From Denitrovibrio sp. (GTDB lineage: Bacteria; Chrysiogenota; Deferribacteres; Deferribacterales; Geovibrionaceae): a stretch of DNA of 64,000 nt. Under the pieces are notes generated by a model. That model worked only from the letters and a program-made list of their open reading frames with translations, was not told where the DNA came from and made no database searches. Position numbers and translations under genes: made by a program. Every line of letters starts with the position of its first letter. Position 1 is the first letter of the stretch. This document shows, one piece after another, positions 8,314 through 18,900 of this stretch. The DNA lies in assembly GCA_002869145.1 (NCBI GenBank), contig PKTM01000029.1, forward strand, positions 1-64,000, given 5' to 3'.

Positions 8314-8850
8314 ATGTCTTATGGTATAAAACTCAGAGAAACAAGAAAAAAACTAGGTATGACACTTGAAGATATCTCCCAGAAAACCGGCTTCACTAAA
8401 AGCTTCATCAGTCAGATTGAAAACGGAAAGAATTCACCCTCTATAGCATCTCTTAAAAAGATATGTTATGCACTTGGAACAACCATAAGCGAGCTTTTTG
8501 AAGACGAGCGTAATATCGTTAATATTTTCAGTGATCAAGACTATAAAGTATTTAAAAATAAAAGCATTACAATGTCATTTTTAGCGTCTAAGCTTGTTAA
8601 CCGTAAAATGGAGCCTATCCTTATAGAGATAGACACATATGGTGAAACCGGCACAGATTTTTACCACCACACAGGTGAAGAGCTCGGCTTTGTTATAGAA
8701 GGCGAAATTTGCGTTGTAATCGGCAAAGAAGAACATTTCCTCCGCACTGGCGAATGTATATATTTCAGTTCAAATCTTCCCCACAAAATACGCAACAGAA
8801 CCGACAAGACTGCTGTTGCATTTTGGGTTGGAACACCACCAAGTTTTTAA
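8314..8850 (+). CDS. XRE-family transcriptional regulator with C-terminal cupin domain
   Basis: A 178 aa DNA-binding protein. Residues 5-60 form an HTH_3/XRE domain (LRETRKKLGMTLEDISQKTGFTK... with the recognition helix near SFISQIENG), and residues about 105-175 form a small-molecule-sensing cupin (TDFYHHTGEELGFVIEGE, and CIYFSSNLPHKIRN). This is the SutR/PuuR-like architecture that usually controls a nearby metabolic gene or operon in response to a bound ligand. The panBCD genes follow on the same strand after a structured 130-bp gap, so control of pantothenate synthesis is possible but unproven. The start follows a GGGGTGA ribosome site. Confidence 0.85.
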   Translation: MSYGIKLRETRKKLGMTLEDISQKTGFTKSFISQIENGKNSPSIASLKKICYALGTTISELFEDERNIVNIFSDQDYKVFKNKSITMSFLASKLVNRKMEPILIEIDTYGETGTDFYHHTGEELGFVIEGEICVVIGKEEHFLRTGECIYFSSNLPHKIRNRTDKTAVAFWVGTPPSF

Positions 8851-8880
8851 CCTTGACGAAGTTATTATAATATACTAATT

Positions 8881-8980
8881 TAGCTGTGCTTGGATCCGGA
8901 AGGACCGAGACACGCGAAAAGTTTTACTGCCTTTCTACGTGCTCGTACATACCATCTGGTATCCTTCTGCCGGAGGTAAT
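8881..8980 (+). promoter_or_regulatory. Structured leader region before panB
   Basis: The gap holds a possible hairpin (CGAGACACG at 8906-8914 with CGTGCTCG at 8938-8945, one bulged A) and a short palindrome ATACCA-TC-TGGTAT (8949-8962) directly before the GGAGG of panB. It could be an operator for the neighbouring XRE-cupin protein or an RNA leader. No known riboswitch class was recognised. Confidence 0.3.
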
Positions 8981-9790
8981 ATGAGCAAAATATCTGAGCT
9001 TAAAAAGATAAATGTAAACACCTTTAAACTTATGAAAGTTGAGGGTGAAAAAATTGCTACTCTTACTGCGTACGATTACACCTCTGCCAAAATCTTAGAC
9101 GAAGCCGGCGTTGAGCTTATCCTTGTAGGCGATAGCCTCGGTTCTGTCATGAACGGCTATGAAAACTCTATACCTGTCACACTGGATGAAATAATTTATC
9201 ACTGTAAATCTGTTAAAAGAGCTGCCAAAAGAGCTTTTCTTGTTGCTGATATGCCTTTCGGCTCTTATCAGGTGTCTGACGAAAAAGCTATTGAAAACTG
9301 CATCAGGGTAATCAAAGAAACAGGCTTTGAGGCTGTTAAAATCGAAGGCGGCAAAAACAGAGCTGCTCTTATACGTAAACTTACAGATGCAGGCATTTTA
9401 GTCATGGGACACATAGGTCTTATGCCTCAGATGGTAAATGTTATGGGTGGATACAAAATACAAGGACGCACTGGCCACGAGGAACTTTTAAGCGATGCTC
9501 TTGCACTGGAAGAAGCAGGCGCTTTTTCAATAGTACTGGAAGGAGTTGTTGCAAGTGCTGCCAGAATCATTTCTAAAAATCTAACAATACCAACAATAGG
9601 CATAGGTGCCGGAGCAGGCTGTGATGGTCAGATTCTTGTCTACCACGATGTGTTCGGGCTTTTTGATGACTATACTCCAAAATTTGTTAAAAAATACGCT
9701 GATCTCAAGACTGTTGTCAATGAAGCGTGTTCAAAATATATAGACGATGTGAAGACTGTAAATTTCCCAGAAGACAAACATACATTTTAA
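8981..9790 (+). CDS. panB: 3-methyl-2-oxobutanoate hydroxymethyltransferase
   Basis: PanB makes ketopantoate from alpha-ketoisovalerate and methylene-tetrahydrofolate, the first committed step of pantothenate synthesis. The 269 aa protein shows ATLTAYDYTSAKILDEAG, ILVGDSLGSVMNGY, AVKIEGG, VMGHIGLMPQ and the catalytic-Glu segment ALEEAGAFSIVLEGV, then the IGIGAGAGCDGQILVYHD motif. The ATG at 8981 is chosen because GGAGG lies just before it; the frame is open back to 8939 but those residues are not part of the family. It heads panB-panC-panD. Confidence 0.95.
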   Translation: MSKISELKKINVNTFKLMKVEGEKIATLTAYDYTSAKILDEAGVELILVGDSLGSVMNGYENSIPVTLDEIIYHCKSVKRAAKRAFLVADMPFGSYQVSDEKAIENCIRVIKETGFEAVKIEGGKNRAALIRKLTDAGILVMGHIGLMPQMVNVMGGYKIQGRTGHEELLSDALALEEAGAFSIVLEGVVASAARIISKNLTIPTIGIGAGAGCDGQILVYHDVFGLFDDYTPKFVKKYADLKTVVNEACSKYIDDVKTVNFPEDKHTF

Positions 9791-9799
9791 GGTTTATTT

Positions 9800-10651
9800 A
9801 TGAAAATTATTGAAACTGCTGCAGAAACTAAAGCCGAAGTGAAAAGACTGAAAATGCAGGGTAAAACTGTGGGTATGGTTCCCACTATGGGCTTTCTCCA
9901 CGAGGGTCACATGAGTCTTGTGAAACAAAGTGTCGAGGACAACGACGTCACTGTTGTAAGCATATTTGTGAACCCGACACAATTCGGTCCAAATGAGGAT
10001 TTAGAGGCTTATCCAAGAGATTTTGAAAAAGACAAAGCTATGCTTACAGAAGCTGGTGCTGATATTATATTTTACCCTTCTGTAGATGAGATGTACCCAG
10101 AAGGCGCCATCACAATGGTTAAACTCGCCAGCATAACGGAGACTTTATGTGGTGTTTCAAGGCCGGGTCACTTTGACGGAGTAGCTACAATTGTTTGCAA
10201 ACTTTTTAATATAGCATCACCGGACAGGGCTTATTTCGGATCGAAAGACTATCAGCAGCTTCAGGTAATAAAACGTATGGTGAAAGACCTTAACATGGAT
10301 ATTGAAGTGATTGACATGCCTATTGTCCGAGAAGAGGACGGGCTTGCAATGAGCAGCAGAAATATATATCTGAAACCTGAAGAGAGAGAATCAGCCCTTA
10401 GCCTCTCTAGGTCATTTGAAATAGTCGAAAGGCTTATCGATGCTGAAGAAATCAGTGCAGATGTTGTGCAGCTCAGTGTAGAGGAGTTCATAGCTGGATA
10501 TCCTCATACAGAGATAGATTACATAGAGATAGTTCACCCTGAACGTATGACGGAGATGGAAAAATTAACAGAGGACTTTGTTGTTGCTCTTGCTGTTAAA
10601 GTGGGCAGAGCGAGACTGATAGATAACAAATTTTTTAGTGTAAAAAAATAG
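9800..10651 (+). CDS. panC: Pantothenate synthetase
   Basis: PanC joins pantoate and beta-alanine with ATP. The 283 aa sequence has the HIGH-like GFLHEGHMSLV, FVNPTQFGPNED, the GHFDGVATIVCKLFNI block, FGSKDYQQLQVIKRMV and the KMSKS-like MSSRN motif. It begins 9 bp after panB. All three pantothenate enzymes specific to the pathway are therefore encoded together; only ketopantoate reductase is not seen here. Confidence 0.95.
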   Translation: MKIIETAAETKAEVKRLKMQGKTVGMVPTMGFLHEGHMSLVKQSVEDNDVTVVSIFVNPTQFGPNEDLEAYPRDFEKDKAMLTEAGADIIFYPSVDEMYPEGAITMVKLASITETLCGVSRPGHFDGVATIVCKLFNIASPDRAYFGSKDYQQLQVIKRMVKDLNMDIEVIDMPIVREEDGLAMSSRNIYLKPEERESALSLSRSFEIVERLIDAEEISADVVQLSVEEFIAGYPHTEIDYIEIVHPERMTEMEKLTEDFVVALAVKVGRARLIDNKFFSVKK

Positions 10652-10680
10652 AGAATTTGCAAAATATATGAGGTGTTTAA

Positions 10681-11049
10681 ATGCTTAGAGACATGTTTAA
10701 GTCTAAAATCCACAGAGCCACTGTGACCGATGCAGACCTGCACTACGAAGGGAGTATAGGTATTGACGAAAACCTTATGGAAGCCGCAGGTATCATGGAA
10801 TATGAAAAAGTAGACATCTGGAACATTACTAACGGCGCACGTTTTCATACATATACTATCAAAAGCAGAAGAGGCAGCGGTGATATATGTATTAACGGTG
10901 CAGCTGCACGCCATGTACAGGTTGGAGATATGGTCATCATCGCTACTTTTGCCATGATGGACGAGAAAGATCTGGAAAACTACAAACCTACAGTGGTTCA
11001 GGTTGATGCGCAAAACAAAATTGTAAATAAAGATCAGGTTCTGGTTTAA
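10681..11049 (+). CDS. panD: Aspartate 1-decarboxylase precursor
   Basis: PanD decarboxylates aspartate to beta-alanine for PanC. It is made as an inactive 122 aa chain that cleaves itself between Gly24 and Ser25 (YEGSIGID), turning Ser25 into the pyruvoyl cofactor. The family blocks [33 protein letters not shown] and MVIIATFA are present, and the catalytic Tyr/Thr region looks normal. It follows panC by 29 bp with a GAGGTG ribosome site. Confidence 0.95.
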   Translation: MLRDMFKSKIHRATVTDADLHYEGSIGIDENLMEAAGIMEYEKVDIWNITNGARFHTYTIKSRRGSGDICINGAAARHVQVGDMVIIATFAMMDEKDLENYKPTVVQVDAQNKIVNKDQVLV

Positions 11050-11130
11050 ACTACAACTTTGCTCCTGTTTATGGTTTGCATAAAACAGAAATAGTTGCTA
11101 TATTTTAAAAAAAGGATACTGAGGTTTATT

Positions 11131-11583
11131 ATGTCTGATTACAAGCAGTATGTTAATCTTCTTTTAAATAATGAAAAATACGGTATAGATATCATGGATA
11201 TTGAAGAGATTCTCCGTATGCTTGAAATAACCAAAGTGCCTAAGGCTCCAGACTTTGTTGAAGGTATAATAAATATCAGAGGCAAGGTGATACCTATTGT
11301 TGATCTTCGTAAGAAGATAGGAATAACTGCCAATGAGTATACTAATTCTACCAGAATAATAGTTGTGGGTCTCAAAGGGAAGAAGGTCGGGTTGATCGTT
11401 GATCAGGTTGAAGAAGTTCTCCGTGTGGAGACCAACATTATCGACAAAGCTCCTGCGGCCTCAACAAGTGTTGATAATACCTACATCAAAGGTGTAGCAA
11501 GACTCAAATCAGGAATGGTCATCATTCTTGATGTTCACGAAATTTTCGGCAAATCCGAAGCGAATGCTTTAAGCATGTTTTAA
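11131..11583 (+). CDS. cheW: CheW-like chemotaxis coupling protein
   Basis: A single-domain CheW homologue of 150 aa, which links chemoreceptors to the CheA kinase. Family hallmarks are YGIDIMDIEEILRM, TKVPKAPDFVEGIINIRGKVIPIVDLRKKIG, GLIVDQVEEVLRV and the C-terminal MVIILDVHEIF. The ATG at 11131 is preferred over the upstream TTG at 11095, which adds non-conserved residues. It lies between panD and recG, far from other chemotaxis genes; a second cheW with a receptor is at 58.8 kb. Confidence 0.88.
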   Translation: MSDYKQYVNLLLNNEKYGIDIMDIEEILRMLEITKVPKAPDFVEGIINIRGKVIPIVDLRKKIGITANEYTNSTRIIVVGLKGKKVGLIVDQVEEVLRVETNIIDKAPAASTSVDNTYIKGVARLKSGMVIILDVHEIFGKSEANALSMF

Positions 11584-13866
11584 ATGACAAACGACAGAGG
11601 CAGGATACTCAGGCTTTTGTCTGAGATAAAAGATTCCGGCTCTGCTTTTTACAAAGAGCCTGAAAAATACCTTAAAAAGATAATAAATATCGAGACCCGT
11701 CAGAAATCACTGGCGGGTCTTGCTGCTTCTGCACTTGAGAACAATAATCCATCCACTGCTGAGCTTGATGCCATCCTTTCTGAGTTGACTATGCTCGCAC
11801 ACTCGCTAACGGTAAAAGATGAAATGAAGCCGGTAAAAGCTTCTGAACTTCCGGGTATTGGTAAAAAAGCTGAGGAAGCACTGAAAAAACAGCATATTGA
11901 GACTGTAGAGGATGTTTTATATAACTTCCCATACAGGTATGAATATATAGGGGAGTCTAGAAGCGGTAAACTGGCCATTACGGGGACTTTTCAGAGCGGA
12001 GCTGTGGTTACAACAAAAAACCGCAAACGTATTTATAAGGCTGTTTTTATCGGCGACAGCGGGCAGTTTGCTGCTGTATGGTTCAGGTTTTCTGCTGGTT
12101 ATCCTGCTGGAGTTCTGAAAGAGGGGAAAAGTTATACTCTTTACGGTCAGTCCGGTTCATTTTCAGGCATGCCTTCAATAATCCATCCGCAGTTCATGAA
12201 AGAATCAGAAATGGGTAATATTATACCTGTATATTCACTGCCGAAGGCTGTGGCTCAAAAAACTTATTATGGAGCGGTGAAAGCGGCTCTGGAAAAATAT
12301 TTAGACACAGTGCCGGACTTACTCCCGGCAAGACTTGAAGAAAAATATAAATTCCCTTCGGCTAAACAGTCTCTAATAGATATCCATACCCCTAAAAACC
12401 CATATGAGCTGGAAATGCTCGCTGACCGCAGGCATCCTGCTGCTATGCGGTTCATATATGAAGAGTTGTTTTACCTACAGATGGGTCTGCTTTATAAAAA
12501 ACGTTCATACGAAAGACAAAAAGGAACAGTTTTTAACATTAAAACAGAATATCTTGACTGGATAAAGAAATTACTCCCTTTTAAGTTTACCGGAGCACAG
12601 CGAAAGGTTATGGCTGAGATATTTAACGATATGTCGTCAAACTGACAGATGAACAGTCTGGTGCAGGGTGATGTGGGAAGCGGGAAGACCATTGTAGCTT
12701 TTACAGCAGGGCTTGTGGCTGTAAAAAATAGTTATCAGGTGGCTGTGATAGCTCCCACTGAAGTGCTTGCCAGACAACATATGGCAAACCTGACTAAGCT
12801 TATAGCAGGGACAAACATTTCAGCTGCACTGCTGACAGGCTCAACCACATCTGCGGAAAAACGTCACACCAAAGCGCTGATATCAGCCGGACATGTGGAT
12901 TTTGTCGTAGGCACTCACGCAGTTATACAGGAGGATGCCGATTTTGCTAAGCTTGGTCTTGCCATAATAGACGAACAGCATCGTTTTGGTGTTGAGCAGA
13001 GAAAATCACTGATAAATAAAGGTTATATGCCTGATATTTTATTGATGACCGCCACGCCTATCCCCAGAACACTAGCACTCTCTTTCTACGGCGATCTTGA
13101 CATTAGCATAATAGACGAAATGCCGCCCGGGAGAACACCAGTTAAAACTAAAAATGTTAACTCTATAGAATTGGTTTATCCGCTTATGAAAGAAGAGATA
13201 GGCAAAGGACACGGAGTTTATGTTATTTATCCGCTTATAGACACCAGTGAAAAACTATACCTGAAAGCTGCAACAGACGAATATAGAAAGCTTTCTGAAG
13301 TTTTCGGGGTCGAAAATGTGGGACTGCTCCACGGCAGGATGAAGCATGAGCAGAAGCAGCAGCTTATGGATGCATTCAAGTCAGGCGGACTGTCTGTTCT
13401 TGTTTCCACAACTGTTATAGAGGTTGGGGTAGATATACCGCAGGCTACTGTTATGGTGATTGAAAATGCTGAAAGGTTTGGGCTTTCGCAGCTTCACCAG
13501 CTAAGAGGACGGGTAGGGCGAAGCGACAGACAGTCTTACTGTGTTTTGGTCAGCTCAAGTGATATTTCCGAAGAGGCGGCAGAGAGAATTAATGCTATGT
13601 GCACCACCACAGACGGTTTTAAGCTTAGTGAAGTGGATCTTGAAATGCGTGGTCCCGGTGACTTTTTCGGTACCAGACAATCAGGACTGCCGGAGTTTCG
13701 GTTTTCAAACATCGTTAGGGATGTAAAAATTTTACAGAACGCACGTAATGACGCCGCAGACATTCTTATTGATGACCCTGATCTTTCCCAATCAAAAAGC
13801 ACTGTCATAAAAGAAGTTCTGGTGCGCAAGTGGCGCAGAGAGCTGTCATATATAGAGATAGGATAA
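11584..13866 (+). pseudogene. recG: ATP-dependent DNA helicase RecG interrupted by one in-frame TGA
   Basis: RecG remodels stalled replication forks and Holliday junctions. Codons 1-353 hold an N-terminal extension and the wedge/OB domain (LPGIGKKAEEALKKQHIETVEDVLYNFPYRYE). After the TGA at 12643-12645 (codon 354) the same frame continues with Walker A (QGDVGSGKT), DEQHRFGVEQR, TATPIPRTLA, and the RecG C-terminal HQLRGRVGRSD and MRGPGDFFGTRQSG blocks. About 760 residues in total match a full RecG. The TGA stands in the variable segment two residues before the conserved MN, where other RecG proteins have residues such as Gly, Arg or Tyr; GGA or CGA to TGA would do it. No frameshift. The ATG directly follows the cheW stop. 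Confidence 0.85.
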
Positions 13867-13952
13867 GTATTATAAAAATGTCTTAATATGGATTGATTTC
13901 TATTCTCATCTGCGGTTTAATATATTAGTAAACAAATTCAGGAGGCATGCCG

Positions 13953-14489
13953 ATGCAGTTAACAAAGTTGAACGAAGAACAGCTGAAGAATATCAGCACA
14001 AGTATCAACCTGCAAAGAGCTGAAAACTACGTAGGGAAGTTTCATGACTGCGCTGTAGACAGCTCAATGATCAAAGGCACCATCAAAGGAAACCACGGAG
14101 ATTACACTGTTACGCTGAAAATCGACACAGACCCCATAGAGTTTGAATGTAATTGTGAAAAAGGTAAAAATATGTTCTGCAAGCATGCCGCAGCTTTGGG
14201 GCTCACATATATTTATACTCCATGGGAATTCGCCAGTAACCAAAAAATGGACAGAAAGTCCATCCGTACTACAGAAGAGATCAAATTTTTTATCAAAACC
14301 ACACCTATGAAACAGCTTCTGGATGAACTGAAAAAGATTGACGTCTCTATATCTGAACTTGCAGATTTATCAGGCATTACAATGAAGCAGATATCCAGCA
14401 TTGTAAAAGAAGACACCAACGGTAAGCACCATACGCTAACAGATCCTTTGAAACTCTCGTGCTTGTATCTTCTTGAAAAATATTCCTAG
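13953..14489 (+). CDS. SWIM zinc-finger protein with a helix-turn-helix-like C-terminus
   Basis: A 178 aa protein of unknown role. Residues 66-78 form a SWIM zinc finger (CNCEKGKNMFCKH, with Cys66, Cys68, Cys76, His78), a motif seen in proteins that bind DNA or proteins. Residues about 125-150 (ISELADLSGITMKQISSIV) look like a helix-turn-helix. The second ATG is taken as the start because GGAGG is 7 nt before it; the first ATG at 13947 is only 1 nt from the site. It stands alone after recG and ends at a strong terminator. Confidence 0.72.
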   Translation: MQLTKLNEEQLKNISTSINLQRAENYVGKFHDCAVDSSMIKGTIKGNHGDYTVTLKIDTDPIEFECNCEKGKNMFCKHAAALGLTYIYTPWEFASNQKMDRKSIRTTEEIKFFIKTTPMKQLLDELKKIDVSISELADLSGITMKQISSIVKEDTNGKHHTLTDPLKLSCLYLLEKYS

Positions 14490-14495
14490 TTTTAA

Positions 14496-14525
14496 AAAAG
14501 CCCCTCATTTGAGGGGCTTTTCTTG
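14496..14525 (+). terminator. Bidirectional terminator between converging genes
   Basis: AAAAGCCCCTC-ATTT-GAGGGGCTTTT forms an 11-bp stem with a tetraloop and T/A flanks. It separates the SWIM gene from the alcohol dehydrogenase gene on the other strand. Confidence 0.88.
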
Positions 14526-14529
14526 TTAT

Positions 14530-15702
14530 TTATAAAGCTTTTCTTAAAACTTGTTCTGAGACATTCAGATCAACATCTCCATGCTCGGAAAGTGCTGTCA
14601 TTTTATGCTTTTTAAGGTTTTCTAAAATAGGTTCTATATCCTTTTCGCCAACACCATAGTCAGAAAGTTTTGTGCCTACTCCTAAACTGTGAAAAAACTC
14701 TTCGGTTTTTGCAATGGCTGAATCCACGCGTTCATCATCAGTTCCAGTTTTAATACCAAAAACTCTTTCGCCATATTGGATAAGTTTTTCTTTCTTTTGT
14801 GTTTTTCTCTCTTTCCACATAGCAGGGAGAACAATGGCTAGTGTTTTAGCATGATCTATACCGTGCAGTGCTGTCAGCTCGTGTCCTATCATATGCACAG
14901 ACCAGTCTTGGGGCACTCCAGAGCCTATAAGACCGTTTAATGCCATTGTGGAACACCATACAAGGTTTGCCCTCGCATCATAATCATTTGGGTTATCAAC
15001 GGTCTTTTTTCCTATTTCAACAAGAGTCTGAAGGATACCTTCTGCTGTTCTGTCCTGAAAACGTCCCTCAGCAGGATAAGTCACATACTGCTCAACAGTG
15101 TGCACAAAACTGTCTATGACACCGTTTGCCACCTGAGTTGCAGGGAGACTGAAGGTATATTCAGGGTCTAATATTGAAAATTGAGGATATGCTTCTTTAT
15201 GGAAAAAAGGAAGTTTATCAGTGCCTTTTGTTACAACAGCGCCATTGTTCATCTCTGATCCTGTGGCCGGAAGGGTTGCAACAGTTCCCAGCGGAAGTAT
15301 CTTTTCGGTCTGAGCTCCTGCGAAACCAAGATAAAGGAGTTCTTCTTCTTTGCCGAAATATTCATCTGATACGGAAGCAACTGCTATAAATTTTGTTCCG
15401 TCCATAACAGAACCGCCGCCCACTGCAAGCAGAAAGTCGATATTATTTCCCCTCACCGTCAGCACAGCTTTCATAAGTGTCTCAAATTTTGGATTTGGTT
15501 CGATACCGCCAAATTCAAAAACTGCTCTGTCAGACTTAGCGAGTTCCTTCTTAACAGCATCCATAACACCATTTTTAATAACACTGCCGCCGCCATAAGT
15601 TATCAGTACTTTAGCATTTTTTGGGATCTGCTTATCAAGCTGTTTTATCTGGCCTTTTCCAAAAATTATTTTTGTGGGGTTGTAAAAAGCAAAATTATTC
15701 AT
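14530..15702 (-). CDS. Iron-containing alcohol dehydrogenase (YqhD/BdhA type)
   Basis: A 390 aa group III metal-dependent alcohol/aldehyde dehydrogenase that reduces aldehydes with NAD(P)H. The N-terminus FYNPTKIIFGKGQIKQL and the dinucleotide-binding YGGGSV and AVGGGSVMDGTK motifs place it with YqhD and butanol dehydrogenase. Metal ligands are seen in GVIDSFVHTVEQY and in GHELTALHGIDHAKTLAIVLP. The substrate cannot be told from sequence; aldehyde detoxification is typical for YqhD. The ATG has an AAGGAGA site. It is a single-gene unit. Confidence 0.9.
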   Translation of the reverse strand: MNNFAFYNPTKIIFGKGQIKQLDKQIPKNAKVLITYGGGSVIKNGVMDAVKKELAKSDRAVFEFGGIEPNPKFETLMKAVLTVRGNNIDFLLAVGGGSVMDGTKFIAVASVSDEYFGKEEELLYLGFAGAQTEKILPLGTVATLPATGSEMNNGAVVTKGTDKLPFFHKEAYPQFSILDPEYTFSLPATQVANGVIDSFVHTVEQYVTYPAEGRFQDRTAEGILQTLVEIGKKTVDNPNDYDARANLVWCSTMALNGLIGSGVPQDWSVHMIGHELTALHGIDHAKTLAIVLPAMWKERKTQKKEKLIQYGERVFGIKTGTDDERVDSAIAKTEEFFHSLGVGTKLSDYGVGEKDIEPILENLKKHKMTALSEHGDVDLNVSEQVLRKAL

Positions 15703-15983
15703 TAACTATATTCTCCTTATAAAATTGATCATACTTAATATACTAACCTTATGCGGCAATTTCACACCCCTTTTTATGTAAATTTTTTTAAATAATAAAC
15801 TAATTTTAGAAAATAATAAGTTTCGGTGTATCTCAAGTCAAAAATATTTTATTATAACCTTGTAAAAATGCGTCAGATTTGTTAAAACACTGAAGTTTTA
15901 TCCGCTGTTACCATTAAGACATGCACCGTCAGGGTAAACGGTATAAATATATTATGCACTAGTACTTTACAGGGAGGCTTGAC

Positions 15984-18900
15984 TTGCCAAAAAGAGAAGA
16001 TCTCAAATCCATCATGGTTATAGGTTCTGGTCCGATAGTTATCGGGCAGGCCTGTGAGTTTGATTATTCCGGAACTCAGGCGATAAAAGCGCTGAAAGAA
16101 GAGGGCTACCGAGTTATACTTATAAACTCTAACCCCGCTACAATTATGACTGACCCTGAGATTGCCGATGCCACATACATTGAACCTCTCACTGTGGAGA
16201 TGGCTGAAAAGATATTGGCTAAAGAACGCCCTGATGCGATACTTCCAACCGTTGGCGGCCAGACAGCACTGAATCTGGCAAAAGACATCAATGATGCCGG
16301 ACTGCTGGAAAAGTACAATGTTGAGCTTATCGGTGCAAAGATCGAGGCCATAGATAAGGCTGAAGACAGGGATCTGTTTAAAAAAGCTATGCAGAAAATT
16401 GGACTGAAACTACCCGCTAGTGCTGTTTGCAACACTTATCAGGACGCACTGGACTGTATAGAAGAGATAGGCTTTCCTGCTATTATCAGCCCATCATTCA
16501 CTCTAGGCGGTACAGGCGGAAATGTAGCCTATAACAAAGAAGAGTACAAAGAATATGTCGAATGGGGGCTTGAGGCCTCTCCTGTCACAGAGATACTCGT
16601 AGAAAAATCCGTTTTAGGCTGGAAAGAGTACGAGCTTGAGGTCATGCGTGACCTGAATGACAACGTTGTTATTATCTGTTCTATAGAAAACGTAGACGCT
16701 ATGGGTGTTCACACAGGAGACAGTATAACTGTGGCTCCGGCACAGACTCTTACCGACAAAGAGTATCAGGAGCTAAGAAACGCATCTATAAAAGTTATAC
16801 GCGAGATAGGGGTTGATACAGGCGGTTCAAACGTACAGTTTGCTGTAAACCCTGAAAACGGAGATCAGATAATCATCGAGATGAACCCGAGGGTTTCCAG
16901 AAGCTCGGCACTGGCATCTAAAGCGACAGGATTCCCTATCGCAAAAATTGCTGCAAAGCTTGCAGTTGGATACACTCTGGATGAGCTTAAAAACGATATT
17001 ACCCTGAAGACTCCTGCGTCTTTCGAACCCACCATAGACTACTGTGTAACCAAATGGCCTAGATTTACTTTCGAAAAATTTCCAGGCGCAGATAACACAC
17101 TTACAACACAGATGAAATCTGTTGGTGAGGCGATGGCAATAGGCCGTACATTCAAAGAATCTTTCCAAAAAGCCATCAGTTCACTGGAGATAGGAAAATC
17201 AGGTTTTGATGAGATATATACTGCTGAAGAGCTTAAATCTGAGAAAACACAGGATGAAATTCGGGAGTACCTCAGAAGACCTACAGCAGAGCGCATGTGG
17301 TATCTTGCTGAGGCTTTCAGGTCTGGCTGGACAATCCAAGAGATACATGAAACATGCTTCATTGACCCGTGGTTCCTGCATAATATCAAACAAATAATCG
17401 ACTTTGAGGCGGAGCTGAAAGAGCTCACCATAACAACTATAACCGAAGACGTTTTCAAAAAAGCGAAAGAGTACGGATTTTCTGACAAGAGGCTTGCTAA
17501 ACTTCTCGGGTGTAACGAACTGGATGTATGGTCAAAAACAAAGGGTCGTGTGGTCTATAAAAGAGTGGACACATGCGGTGCTGAGTTTGAATCATACACC
17601 CAATACCTTTACAGCACTTATGAGCGTGAGTGTGAAGCCGAACCTACTGACAGAAAGAAGATAATGATCCTAGGCGGTGGTCCTAACCGTATCGGTCAGG
17701 GGATAGAATTCGACTATTGCTGTGTACATGCATCATTTGCTCTGGAGGAGATGGGGTTTGAAACCATTATGGTCAACTGTAACCCAGAGACGGTATCTAC
17801 AGACTACGATACTTCTGACAGACTTTACTTTGAGCCTCTTACCAGAGAGCATGTGCTTAACATAGTTGAAAAAGAGAACCCTGTAGGGGTTATTGTACAA
17901 TTCGGCGGTCAGACACCTCTTAAACTGGCTGTACCGCTGGAAAAAGCCGGTGTGCCTATTCTGGGAACATCACCAGACAGCATTGACTGTGCTGAAGACA
18001 GAGAGAGATTTAAGGCGCTGATGCACAAGCTGGACATAATGCAGCCAGCGAACGGCATAGCAAAAGCCGCAGAAGAGGCTTATCAGATAGCAGATGAAAT
18101 AGGCTACCCTGTTGTTGTGCGTCCTTCGTATGTTCTTGGCGGTCGGGCAATGGAGATTGTTTACGACAGAGAATCGCTTGTTAACTATATGGTTCACGCA
18201 GTAAAGGCGAGTGAAGACCACCCTGTTCTTATTGATAAATACCTTATCCACGCAACAGAAGTAGATGTGGATTCTATAAGTGATGGCGAAATCTGTGTAA
18301 TAGGTTCCATTATGCAGCACATAGAAGAAGCAGGAGTTCACTCCGGCGACTCAGCATGCTCTATTCCGACAAGAACCATAAGCGAAGACATCAGAGCCCA
18401 GCTTATGCGCAAAACCAAACAGATAGCGAAAGAGCTTAATGTTGTGGGACTTATGAACATTCAGTATGCTATAAAGGATGACCAGATATACATGCTGGAG
18501 GTAAATCCCAGAGCCTCAAGAACAATACCTTTTGTAAGTAAATCCATAGGAGTACCCCTTGCTAAACTTGCCGCAAAGGTAATGGCAGGAGCTAAACTGA
18601 CAGATTTAGGATTCACCAAAGAGGTCAATATAAATTATCACACTGTAAAAGAATCAGTGTTCCCGTTTGTTAAATTCCCAGGAACTGATGTTGTGCTGGG
18701 GCCGGAGATGAAATCTACTGGTGAGGTCATGGGTATTGACTATGACTACGGCGCAGCTCAATATAAAGCACAACTTGCCGCAGGGAACAAGCTTCCGAAA
18801 GTAGGGAAAGTTTTTATCAGTGTAAAAGATGACGCTAAAGAAGACATACTCTCCATAACAAGAGACCTGTACGATCTCGGTTTTGAGATAATTTCCACCT

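Noticed and set aside
15757-15780. Possible sigma-54 promoter for the alcohol dehydrogenase gene (minus strand)
   Set aside because: GG and GC pairs have the right spacing, but the CACG part of the -24 element is missing, so chance is more likely.
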